A stretch of DNA of 64,000 nucleotides from Streptomyces sp. NBC_00457. Lineage in GTDB: Bacteria > Actinomycetota > Actinomycetes > Streptomycetales > Streptomycetaceae. The position numbers and the translations under genes are program-made. The notes beneath the pieces were generated by a model, which did not search any database, was not told the DNA's origin, and was given only the letters and a program-made list of their open reading frames with translations. Location: positions 3,286,001-3,350,000 of the forward strand of contig NZ_CP107905.1 in assembly GCF_036014015.1 (NCBI RefSeq). Reading direction: 5' to 3'. Below are positions 1-7,072 of the stretch, in pieces (positions within the stretch are counted from its first letter, which is position 1; each line of letters starts with the position of its first letter).

Positions 1-936
1 GGGGCGGATAATCCCGTAGCCATACTCTTCGTCGGGTGCTTCTAGTCCCTTGTGGCCGAGGAACGAGGCCGATTTGATGAGGCGATTGATGACTTGGCCG
101 GCCGTGAGGTCAGGGAACTTGGAGCGGACCAAGGCGGCAGCAGCGGATACATAGGCTGTGGCACCCGATGTGCCATTTGACAAACTGTATTGCGGCGACA
201 GAGTCGTATCCGCGGCGAGAATCTCGACACCGGGAGCCATTAGGACAAGCTCCTTTCCAGTGTTGGAGCCTTCCCAGCGATTGGCGTTCTTATCCACAGC
301 ACCCACAGAAACAACCCCGGGCAGTGCTGCTGGCTCGTCGACAGCAATGGATCCGTCATTACCTGCGCCCGCAACAACAACGACATCATGGGCTTGCGCA
401 TACGCGATAGCTGCACGACCATCACTTAGCGTCTTGCCGCCATCGTTACCGAAAGAAAGATTGATTACCTTCGCGGCATGGTCCACTGCGTATCGAACGG
501 CCGCGGCCCAGGTCTCATCATGATTAGGGTCTTTCTGTGTCTGAAGGACACGAAGGGGCAAAATCTTTGCCTTTGGTGCGAACCCAACCATGCCAGACGC
601 ATTTCCGGCGCCGTGGCCGTGCGCAGCGATGAGGCTCGCCATGCTCGTCCCATGACCGTCCAAGTCCTTCTGGGGGTTACCTCCGCCAGTGAAATCTTTA
701 CCCTCAAGGACCTGTCCAGCTAGATCCGGGTGACTGCCGTCCACGCCGGAATCTACTACGGCAACAGTCACCCCCTCCCCTTGTGCCTCAGCCCAGGTGT
801 CTTCCATCGCGAATACATCCAAGACCCACTGTTGATCCCTGACGTAGTCCGCTGAGGCGCCTGGGGCCGCTGTAAGGAGCAAAGCCCCTGTCAATGCCGC
901 GACTCCCGCCGCAGACCAGACTCGCTTGAAACGCAC
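1..936 (-). CDS. Mycosin-like S8 (subtilisin) serine protease, copy 1, 3' end cut by window edge
   Basis: Secreted subtilase of the type associated with type VII secretion. The reading frame is open from a GTG at 934-936 to the left edge (312 codons seen). That start has a GAGGAG ribosome site about 7 bases upstream and matches the paralogue at 1137-2474 residue for residue after the initiator (RFKRVW versus SFKRVW). A signal peptide ends near GASA. The triad is visible: Asp in VVDSGVD, His in DGHGTSM, Ser in NGTSGATAY, with the oxyanion Asn in GAGND. The usual Pro of GTSMAAP is absent, as in the paralogue. It lies downstream of the paralogue, separated by a hairpin, and looks like a tandem duplicate. 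Base composition is low for the window. The C-terminal part, probably including a membrane anchor, lies outside the window. Confidence 0.85.
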   Translation of the reverse strand, partial: MRFKRVWSAAGVAALTGALLLTAAPGASADYVRDQQWVLDVFAMEDTWAEAQGEGVTVAVVDSGVDGSHPDLAGQVLEGKDFTGGGNPQKDLDGHGTSMASLIAAHGHGAGNASGMVGFAPKAKILPLRVLQTQKDPNHDETWAAAVRYAVDHAAKVINLSFGNDGGKTLSDGRAAIAYAQAHDVVVVAGAGNDGSIAVDEPAALPGVVSVGAVDKNANRWEGSNTGKELVLMAPGVEILAADTTLSPQYSLSNGTSGATAYVSAAAALVRSKFPDLTAGQVINRLIKSASFLGHKGLEAPDEEYGYGIIRP

Positions 937-985
937 TTTCTGCTCCTCGCTCAACTACGACAGGCTCCGCCAGTCTTCATGCAGA

Positions 986-1014
986 CGAGCCACACGGTTA
1001 CTCCGTGCGGCTCG
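986..1014 (-). terminator. Hairpin between the tandem protease genes
   Basis: CGAGCCACACGG (986-997) pairs with CCGTGCGGCTCG (1003-1014) with one G-T wobble and a 5-nt loop. It sits after the stop of the second protease and before the first. The hairpin and about 50 bases after it resemble the sequence at 2490-2557 in front of the paralogue, so the leader was duplicated with the gene. It could be a terminator or a processing/attenuation site, because there is no clear T-tract. Confidence 0.55.
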
Positions 1015-1136
1015 CGGATTTGACTACTCGAGGGTCCGCCACATTCCAGCAGCCGTCACAGGCGGTGCCCAACAGCGTCGGTCGGGAGTACGAAGATGAC
1101 GACGCTCACGCACGATCCGCCGCTACTGGGTCACTC

Positions 1137-2474
1137 CTACTGACCTTGGTGCGGGGGTTGTTGGGCGTAGGGATTGGGGTGCTGGCCGGCAGCAGGCGGG
1201 TACCCCTGGTTGGGAGCTGTGTTGGGGTACGGCTGATGGCCCGTCGAGGTCTGGAGCGGGTAGCCCGCGCCATAAGCGGGGGTCCCGCCACCGGGGCCGG
1301 GTCCGCCGTTACCTCCGTTGCGGCGGCTTCGGATTACCACGAAGGCAATCGCGCCGATGACCACGACAGCTGCAATGCCGCCAATGAGGACGAGATTGCT
1401 AGAGGAGGACTTCTTCTTTTTGGCCTGGGTGGAAGAGTCCGTTTCCTTGGACGACTGGCTGGAAACGGAGGATGAGTCGAGCTGGCCAAGAGGGTTCTTC
1501 TTGAGGCCCGCGGGGATGTCCATCGTCAGCGCCGAGTAGGGCCGGACGATCCCGTAGCCGTATTCCTCGTCGGGCGCCTTCAGCCCCTTATGGTGCGCAA
1601 AGGTGGCCGACTTGATCAGTCGGTTGATTACCTGACCTGCGGAGAGTTCGGGATACTTGGAGCGGACCAGAGCGACAGCAGCGGACACATAGGCCGTGGC
1701 GTCTGAGGTACCGCTTCCCACACCATATCCGTTGGACTGCGTCGGATTCGCACCAACGATTTCCACACCAGGAGCTGTAAGCGTTAGCCCCTTCCCCGTA
1801 TTTGAATCCTCCCAGAGGTTAGCCTTTTCATCCACGGCACCGACAGAGACAACACCAGGTAGCGCACCCGGATCACTCACAGTGGAATATCCGTCATTTC
1901 CTGATCCTGCCACAACTACGACGTCATGAGCCTGCGCATACGCAATCGCATCGCGACCGACGCTCAGGGTTTTACCGCCATCGTTTGCAATGGAGAGATT
2001 GATTACCTTTGCGCCGTTATCCACCGCATATCGAACAGCCGCTCCCCATGTCTCATCAAGATTCCTATCAGAATCTTCCTGAAGCGTACGCAAGGGGAGA
2101 ATCTTCGCTTTCGGTGCGAGCCCGATCACACCAGAGGAGTTTCCGGCACCATGACCGTGGCCCGCGATAATACTTGCCATCTTTGTTCCGTGGCCAAGGA
2201 TGTCCTCTTGAGCATCCCCGCCATCGGTGAAGTCCTTACCCTCAAGGACCTGACCAGTCAGATCAGGGTGACTGCCGTCCACTCCAGAGTCGACAACAGC
2301 AACGGTGACACCAGCCCCCTCGGACTCAGCCCAAACGTCTTCTGCTGCGAACGCGTTCAACGGCCATTGCTCATCTCTGACATAGTCCGCCGATGCAGTT
2401 GGGGCCATAGTGAGGAGCAAAGCTCCTGTCAGCGTCACGACTCCCGCCGTAGACCAGACTCGCTTGAAACTCAC
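1137..2474 (-). CDS. Mycosin-like S8 serine protease, copy 2, with C-terminal membrane anchor and Pro/Tyr-rich tail
   Basis: Subtilase of 445 aa. I place the start at the GTG at 2472-2474 because GAGGAG lies 7 bases upstream and the paralogue starts at the same position; an in-frame GTG at 2489 would overlap that ribosome site. A signal peptide occupies residues 1-29. The triad is Asp62 (VVDSG), His95 (GHGTKM) and Ser257 (GSGTSDAT), with oxyanion Asn193. A transmembrane helix lies at about 350-372, followed by RSRR and a cytoplasmic tail rich in Pro, Gly, Tyr and Gln. The protein would therefore be anchored with its protease domain outside, as mycosins are in ESX systems, where they are needed for the secretion machine. 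It is one of three S8 proteases in the first 6 kb. Substrate unknown. Confidence 0.9.
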   Translation of the reverse strand: MSFKRVWSTAGVVTLTGALLLTMAPTASADYVRDEQWPLNAFAAEDVWAESEGAGVTVAVVDSGVDGSHPDLTGQVLEGKDFTDGGDAQEDILGHGTKMASIIAGHGHGAGNSSGVIGLAPKAKILPLRTLQEDSDRNLDETWGAAVRYAVDNGAKVINLSIANDGGKTLSVGRDAIAYAQAHDVVVVAGSGNDGYSTVSDPGALPGVVSVGAVDEKANLWEDSNTGKGLTLTAPGVEIVGANPTQSNGYGVGSGTSDATAYVSAAVALVRSKYPELSAGQVINRLIKSATFAHHKGLKAPDEEYGYGIVRPYSALTMDIPAGLKKNPLGQLDSSSVSSQSSKETDSSTQAKKKKSSSSNLVLIGGIAAVVVIGAIAFVVIRSRRNGGNGGPGPGGGTPAYGAGYPLQTSTGHQPYPNTAPNQGYPPAAGQHPNPYAQQPPHQGQ

Positions 2475-2520
2475 TTCTTTGCTCCTCACTCAACCACGAC
2501 TGGTTCCGCCAGTCTTCATG

Positions 2521-2557
2521 CGAGTGAGCCGCACGTTCGCTCCGTGCGGCTCACTCG
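2521..2557 (-). terminator. Perfect 15-bp hairpin after the Gly-rich WXG gene
   Basis: CGAGTGAGCCGCACG (2521-2535) and CGTGCGGCTCACTCG (2543-2557) form a perfect stem around a 7-nt loop, 6 bases after the stop codon of the 2563-4005 gene and before the protease gene at 2474. It probably limits readthrough from the WXG pair into the two protease genes. A related hairpin precedes the other copy at 986-1014. Confidence 0.65.
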
Positions 2558-2562
2558 TGTGC

Positions 2563-4005
2563 CTACTCGATGGTCCGCGGTACGTTTCGGTTGCGGTCCT
2601 CTTCCGAGATCCAGGTCTCTTCGTCCTCGACCAAGTAGTCGGGACGCTCGCCCTGGCTATTCTCGTCGTTGGGCCGTCGGCCGTTGCGACCGCCCATGCC
2701 GCCAGCCATTGCACCTGCTCCGCGCTGGGTTCCGCCGCGGCTGCCGTGCAGGCCCGCACCGCCACCGGCTCCCTTGCCTGTGATGCCCTTGGCTGCTCCG
2801 ACCACACCGCCACGGGACTTCGCTAGGGCTCCACGTCCACCAGCTCCGGCGCCGCCTCGGCCAGCTGCGCCCGCTCCCGCGCCACCCATACCGCCCATAC
2901 CCGTTCGACCTCCGGCACCGCGACCTGCTGCTGCCCCAGTACCACCGGCGCGACCGCCGCCCGGGACACCGATGCCGCCGCGTCCGGCCGTGCCGCGTCC
3001 GACGCCGGTCCCTCCACCAGTAGCCACGATGCCCGGGCCCTGAGCTCCGCCGGTCCCAACCCCGCCCCCGCCGACGCCGGGGCCCCCAGTGCCAGTGCCG
3101 GGACCAGGCCCCGTCAGACCCGGGGAGATGCTGTCCACCTTCGTCTTGCTGATCGGGAGCTGTGCGCCTCCTGTGATGCCCTGGTCACGGGGCCCCGTTG
3201 GAGCCTGCTTGACGCTTGTGGTCGGACCTGCGCTCCACGGCCTACTACCCGATCCCGAAGTGCCCGGTCCGGACGCACCAGCACCGGGGGAGACGACCGG
3301 CGGCGGGTATTCCACATCGCGGCTCGGCTCCTTGATGGTGCCGTCGGGGTGTTGGATCACCCGATTCCTTTGTAGATTCCCAGTGATGCGCATGTACTGA
3401 GCACCCAGGTTCTCCATGACAGCGACACCATTGAGCTGGGCCTCTCGGCTTGCGCCGATCTTACCCTCGTTGATTTCCGCTACTTCCGCAGCGGTCAGCT
3501 TCCGGTCCTTGAGATCGCTAGCCACTGCTTCGCCATTGTCCCATTTCCAGTCGCTCAGAGCGTCACCGACCTTGGCCCAACCGCTGGGCTCCTCGATCTG
3601 GTCCAACTGTGCCTTGAACCTGCGCAGCTGCGAGCCGGCGTCAGCCATCTGGGAGCGGTTGAGATCGGCGTGCCACGCTGCGTTCCTGATGCTCTGAGAG
3701 ATTTCTCGAGCCTTCTTCTCGAAACTCTGGGCCGCCTCGCCCTCCCAGTGCTCCAGGACGTTGTCGATCGCCTTGTCGAGCAGGCCAGCGATGCCGCCAC
3801 CTTCACCACCGGAAAGAAGCTCATCGACTTTGCCCCAGTTGCGTCCAGCCTCCTCGATCGCGCCCGGGTTGGTGAGGTCAAGCATCTGCTTGAGCTCTTT
3901 GAGCGAGTAATCGATGAATTGAGTCCTGGTCTGAGGACGCCCAGGATCCGCAACGCAGGTGTCATTCACGATCTCGGGCTGGGGCAGGTCCTTTTCACCG
4001 GCCAT
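2563..4005 (-). CDS. Large WXG100-type T7SS protein with Gly-rich C-terminal half
   Basis: Protein of 480 aa. The N-terminal ~230 residues are helical and charged, with a WxG turn in LEHWEGEAAQSF near residue 90 between predicted helices, as in WXG100/PPE-like T7SS substrates. The middle (about 240-440) is low complexity, very rich in Gly, Ala, Arg and Pro. The extreme C-terminus returns to ordinary sequence and contains PDYLVEDEETW, which fits the general YxxxD/E secretion signal. The ATG has AGGAG 6 bases upstream. The gene for a small helical protein ends 38 bases upstream on the same strand, suggesting co-expression as a partner pair. Likely a secreted or cell-surface substrate of this ESX-like system. 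Such Gly-rich proteins are easily misannotated as IF-2, which is encoded elsewhere here (21463-24582). Confidence 0.75.
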   Translation of the reverse strand: MAGEKDLPQPEIVNDTCVADPGRPQTRTQFIDYSLKELKQMLDLTNPGAIEEAGRNWGKVDELLSGGEGGGIAGLLDKAIDNVLEHWEGEAAQSFEKKAREISQSIRNAAWHADLNRSQMADAGSQLRRFKAQLDQIEEPSGWAKVGDALSDWKWDNGEAVASDLKDRKLTAAEVAEINEGKIGASREAQLNGVAVMENLGAQYMRITGNLQRNRVIQHPDGTIKEPSRDVEYPPPVVSPGAGASGPGTSGSGSRPWSAGPTTSVKQAPTGPRDQGITGGAQLPISKTKVDSISPGLTGPGPGTGTGGPGVGGGGVGTGGAQGPGIVATGGGTGVGRGTAGRGGIGVPGGGRAGGTGAAAGRGAGGRTGMGGMGGAGAGAAGRGGAGAGGRGALAKSRGGVVGAAKGITGKGAGGGAGLHGSRGGTQRGAGAMAGGMGGRNGRRPNDENSQGERPDYLVEDEETWISEEDRNRNVPRTIE

Positions 4006-4043
4006 TTTGAACTCCTCCCTCTAATAGGTGATTCTCGATCGGA

Positions 4044-4394
4044 CTACTTTGCATACGAGCCGCTCGAGCCTCCCGTGTCACCACCCATTTGGTTCTTGTT
4101 CGCGTACTCCTGCTCGGTGTACTTGTCCTTGACCTTGGAGGTGCTCTTGCCGAACTTGTCGATCAACTCGTGCAGACTCTGGATCGCCTTCTCAAGATCG
4201 GTCTTCATGTTTTTGTGAGCCGTGTGCAGATCGCCCGCCTCCAAAAAGAGGCAAGAGTTCCCGAACGCGTCCATCGGGATCTCCGTGTTATACCGCGACG
4301 TCTGCCCGGCCTTGTCCATGTCGTCCAACAACGTCCAGAGCTTCCGGATGACCTCATCCAGCGCGCTCAGATCGACCCGCATCCCGTTACTCAT
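4044..4394 (-). CDS. Small helical T7SS-associated protein
   Basis: Protein of 116 aa, predicted almost wholly helical for residues 1-100 with a Gly/Ser-rich end. It has the size of an Esx protein but lacks a clear WxG turn; the C-terminal helix has KYTEQEY, which fits YxxxE. The ATG is preceded by GGGAGAGGA. It is followed after 38 bases by the 480-aa WXG-type gene, so the two are probably one transcript and may form a heterodimer, as Esx or PE/PPE pairs do. I do not recognise a named family. Assignment rests on size, helical character and position. Confidence 0.65.
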   Translation of the reverse strand: MSNGMRVDLSALDEVIRKLWTLLDDMDKAGQTSRYNTEIPMDAFGNSCLFLEAGDLHTAHKNMKTDLEKAIQSLHELIDKFGKSTSKVKDKYTEQEYANKNQMGGDTGGSSGSYAK

Positions 4395-4498
4395 ACCCCG
4401 TTGTCCTCTCCCCTGTTCGTCAAGTTGTCAGCGCACCCACGCGGTGCGGTGCCCAAGGTGCCGAAGCCATCGCCCAACCCGCACCACCACCACTACTA

Positions 4499-5767
4499 CT
4501 ACCCACCAGCCCGACCACCCCGCCGAGCCTGCCAGTCCCGTACAGCCACCCCACCCCCCGCAACCACCAACGCCAGAGCCGCCCCAACGCCCAAGACATA
4601 CATGGCGATACGACGGTCCCGCTCAGCCTCGGTCTCCCCCATAGTCACCGCCATGGGAACGACCCCGCCCCCACCCGCCGCCACGACCGGATCCGGCTTC
4701 GGAGAAGTCGCCGGCGTCGAATCGTCCGACAACGCAGCGACCGGATCCACAACGCCCCACCCGATGAACCGATTGGGCCCCCGCCCCGGCCGCTGAGCCG
4801 TCTCCTCGAGACGGGTCGCGATTTGGGATGCCTTCCAGTCCGGGTGCTTCTGTTTCAGCAAAGCAGCCACGCCCGCGACATACGGCGCCGCAAAGCTGGT
4901 GCCGTCCGCGGTGCACTGCCCGCCCTGCGGGACCGTGGAGACCATGCCGACGCCCGGGGCGGCGATGTCGACGAAGTCGCCGGACTGGGAGAAGAAGGCG
5001 CGTTCGTCGTTGCGGTCGGAGGCTGCTACCGCGAGGACGCCGTCGTAGGAAGCCGGATAGGTGTTCGCCGACTTGCCGTCCGCGCCGTCGTTGCCGGCGG
5101 CAGCGACGATCAGGGCGCCCTCGCGCACCGCGTTCGCCACGGCCGTCCCCAGGATCAAGTTGTCGGACTTGTCCGCGGTGTCGGAGGAGATGTTGATGAT
5201 GTCGGCGCCCGCGGTGACCGCGGCGTTGATGGCGGAGGCCATGGTGCCCGAGTTGCCCTCCTTCTCCTCTCCGCCGGTGTAGCGGTAGGAAAGGAGCTTG
5301 GCTTCCGGGGCGATGCCCACGAAGCCCGTGCCCTTCAGGGGGCGTGCGGCGATGATGCCCGCTACCCGGGTGCCGTGGCCTTCCAAGTCGTCGGTGGCGG
5401 AGCCGCCTACGTAGGACTTGCCGCCTCCCACCGCTCCGCGGAGTTGGGGGTTCGAGTCGTCGACGCCGGTGTCGATCACCGCCACCGTGACGCCCTTGCC
5501 CGTCGCCTGTTCGCGGAGTTGGTCCAGGAGGACACGTTGGAGTGACCACGGCGTGGACTTGATGACGTCGCCGCCGAAGACGCACTCCGAGCTGGCCGAC
5601 AGGCCGAAGTCTGGATTGCCCGAGTTGTCGGACGCCAGTGCCGGTGGAGCGGATGCCAGGCAGATTCCCATCGCCGCGAGCACGCCAAAGGCCCGCTGCA
5701 GTGCGCGGGTTCCACTCTTGCCGCTGCGCGAACGGGCTGTCAGGCCCTCCACGTCCAGGCCCCTCAT
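4499..5767 (-). CDS. mycP: Type VII secretion-associated serine protease, mycosin
   Basis: Subtilase of 422 aa and the most canonical of the three. A signal peptide follows a basic N-terminus (hydrophobic 28-45, cleavage near ALAS). Catalytic residues are Asp99 (VAVIDTGVD), His131 (EGHGTRVAG) and Ser291 (DGTSFAAPYVAG). Two Cys, in SSECVFGG and GGQCTADG, could form the disulfide typical of mycosins. A single transmembrane segment near residues 385-408 (MYVLGVGAALALVVAGGG) is followed by a short basic tail. The ATG has GGGAG 7 bases upstream. Mycosins are core components that stabilise the ESX membrane complex and process some substrates. It lies downstream of esxA-esxB but is separated from them by 322 bases containing a terminator hairpin. 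Confidence 0.92.
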   Translation of the reverse strand: MRGLDVEGLTARSRSGKSGTRALQRAFGVLAAMGICLASAPPALASDNSGNPDFGLSASSECVFGGDVIKSTPWSLQRVLLDQLREQATGKGVTVAVIDTGVDDSNPQLRGAVGGGKSYVGGSATDDLEGHGTRVAGIIAARPLKGTGFVGIAPEAKLLSYRYTGGEEKEGNSGTMASAINAAVTAGADIINISSDTADKSDNLILGTAVANAVREGALIVAAAGNDGADGKSANTYPASYDGVLAVAASDRNDERAFFSQSGDFVDIAAPGVGMVSTVPQGGQCTADGTSFAAPYVAGVAALLKQKHPDWKASQIATRLEETAQRPGRGPNRFIGWGVVDPVAALSDDSTPATSPKPDPVVAAGGGGVVPMAVTMGETEAERDRRIAMYVLGVGAALALVVAGGGVAVRDWQARRGGRAGG

Positions 5768-6089
5768 CTCCAGGCTCCCAGGGCTTCCTTGCTCACCCGC
5801 ATGCTCACTTGTTGGCTGCTCGCTTGCCGGCTTGCTTCGACTGCTACTTGGCTCACTCGATTACTACGTCCGCCGCGCCCGCTTCGTTGACTTCGAGACT
5901 GCAAAGACACGCGAAGGCACTGCGAAACTCCGACGCTGAAGCACGCGCGTTAACGGCCCGTCCCCGGATGTGAAGATTCGGGGGACGCGGTGTGTGCTGC
6001 CCCCCAGAAAGGGGCGGCCCAGCCGACGCCTTCGCGTCTGCTGGGCCGATCCTCCGCATTCACGCATGCCCCTCGGGCCGTCGACGGGC
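5768..6089 (-). other. 322-bp intergenic region between esxB and mycP
   Basis: This gap contains the esxB terminator (6015-6048) and, nearer mycP, AT-richer sequence around 5800-5960 that could hold the mycP promoter. I could not assign a convincing -35/-10 pair and saw no gene in it. Confidence 0.4.
6015..6048 (-). terminator. Terminator of the esxA-esxB transcript
   Basis: CGGCCCAGCCGACGC (6015-6029) pairs with GCGTCTGCTGGGCCG (6034-6048) with one mismatch and a CTTC loop. It lies about 40 bases downstream of the esxB stop codon and would end the short esx transcript before mycP. Confidence 0.7.
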
Positions 6090-6374
6090 TCAGCCCCAGG
6101 TGTTGGCGTTGCTCTTCTCGGTGGCCTGGTAGTTGTCGGCCGCGCTCTGCAGGGCCGTCGAGATCTTCAGCAGGGTCGCGTGCAGGTCGGCGGCGGTGCG
6201 GTCCCACTCGCGCTGCTTGCGCTGGTAACCCTCCTGCGCCTCGCCTTCCCAGGAGTTGGCGACGCGCTTGACCGCGGCCTCGAGGTCGTCGAGCTGCTGC
6301 TTGATGCGTCCGGCGGTCGTCTTCACGTCCGTGGAAGCGTTGGTGATGGTTGCGTAATTGACGAGGATCGACAT
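6090..6374 (-). CDS. esxB: WXG100 family T7SS effector/partner (EsxB-like)
   Basis: Protein of 94 aa from the second of two adjacent ATGs. I prefer the ATG at 6374 because GAAAGGG lies 7 bases upstream; the ATG at 6380 would almost touch that site. Two helices flank the hallmark turn SWEGE (Trp42, Gly44), and YQATE near the C-terminus fits the YxxxE secretion motif. WXG100 proteins form helical hairpin dimers exported by EccC-type ATPases. The other WXG100 gene lies just upstream on the same strand, so the two are probably bicistronic and heterodimeric. Which is called EsxA or EsxB is a naming convention I cannot verify from sequence alone. Confidence 0.92.
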   Translation of the reverse strand: MSILVNYATITNASTDVKTTAGRIKQQLDDLEAAVKRVANSWEGEAQEGYQRKQREWDRTAADLHATLLKISTALQSAADNYQATEKSNANTWG

Positions 6375-6387
6375 CGTCATTCCCTTT

Positions 6388-6451
6388 CAGGAAGAGTGCG
6401 ACTCAGGACGAGTCCGACTCAGGAAGAGTCCAACTCAGGAAGAGTCTGCGG
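6388..6451. repeat. Four tandem 16-bp repeats between esxA and esxB
   Basis: Four head-to-tail units, at 6388-6403, 6404-6419, 6420-6435 and 6436-6451, follow the consensus CAGGAAGAGTCCGACT with 0-5 changes. Adjacent units create repeated GACTC...GAGTC mini-palindromes, so the esxA-esxB leader RNA could form a row of small hairpins. The block ends 14 bases before the esxB start and includes CTTCCT stretches on the coding strand. Confidence 0.9.
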
Positions 6452-6483
6452 AAATCGGTGGGATGCAGAGAAGCTGTAGAGAT

Positions 6484-6519
6484 GGGCAGCGCCGCGCCGA
6501 AGCGGCCAAGCCGCTGCCC
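6484..6519 (-). other. Possible attenuator hairpin between esxA and esxB
   Basis: GGGCAGC (6484-6490) can pair with GCTGCCC (6513-6519), and the overlapping AGCGGC (6501-6506) with GCCGCT (6510-6515). The alternative hairpins lie just after the esxA stop and could lower esxB expression relative to esxA. Weak evidence. Confidence 0.35.
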
Positions 6520-6529
6520 TACGGCTCGA

Positions 6530-6841
6530 TCAGCCGAAGTCCGACATGATCTTGCTGATCTCGGAGTTCTGCTGCTCTTCCGACGCGGTGTAGTTGCTCC
6601 GCGTGGAGTCCACGGCTTCCTTGATGTCGTTGAGGATGTCGTTCATCCTCTTCGCGTCCGCGTTCCAGCGCTCCTGGAGCTGGCGATACGACTGGGCCGC
6701 CTGGCCCTGCCAGCCGCCGGTGATCTGGTCGATCACTCCGTTGAGACGGCGGACCTCGCCCTGCAGCTGACCGTTCACCGTGGTGATGTCACCGGAGAGC
6801 TTGGTCAGTTCGTCCTCTGTTACCCGGAACTGGCCGGCCAT
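6530..6841 (-). CDS. esxA: WXG100 family T7SS effector/partner (EsxA-like)
   Basis: Protein of 103 aa with the WXG100 architecture: helix, turn GGWQGQ (Trp44, Gly46), helix. YTASE near the C-terminus fits YxxxE, and the protein ends SDFG. The ATG at 6841 has GGAAGG 6 bases upstream, a strong site, which suits an abundant small secreted protein. It is the first gene of the probable esxA-esxB transcript. The upstream gap to eccB (6842-7072) probably carries its promoter. The 16-bp tandem repeats and a possible attenuator separate it from esxB. Confidence 0.92.
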   Translation of the reverse strand: MAGQFRVTEDELTKLSGDITTVNGQLQGEVRRLNGVIDQITGGWQGQAAQSYRQLQERWNADAKRMNDILNDIKEAVDSTRSNYTASEEQQNSEISKIMSDFG

Positions 6842-7072
6842 GTTGAACCTTCCCCCATGTCGTCGTTGATCCGGGAAACCCTTACCAGTCCCGGAGTTGC
6901 GTTCCGTTCGTGAACGCTGGAAGCACTCTATCCTCCGCCTGTCTCATACCCACAGGCAAGGTGTTTCAGTTACAGCATTCACACACACGCGCGATGCGCG
7001 GGTGGACCGTAACGGTCAAGTCCCCTCGCTCGCAAGCCCGTTGGTGCCCTACTCGGCACGCCCCTCCGCACG

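Noticed and set aside
6388-6451. Short regular repeats as a CRISPR array
   Set aside because: The units abut with no spacers and are only 16 bp.
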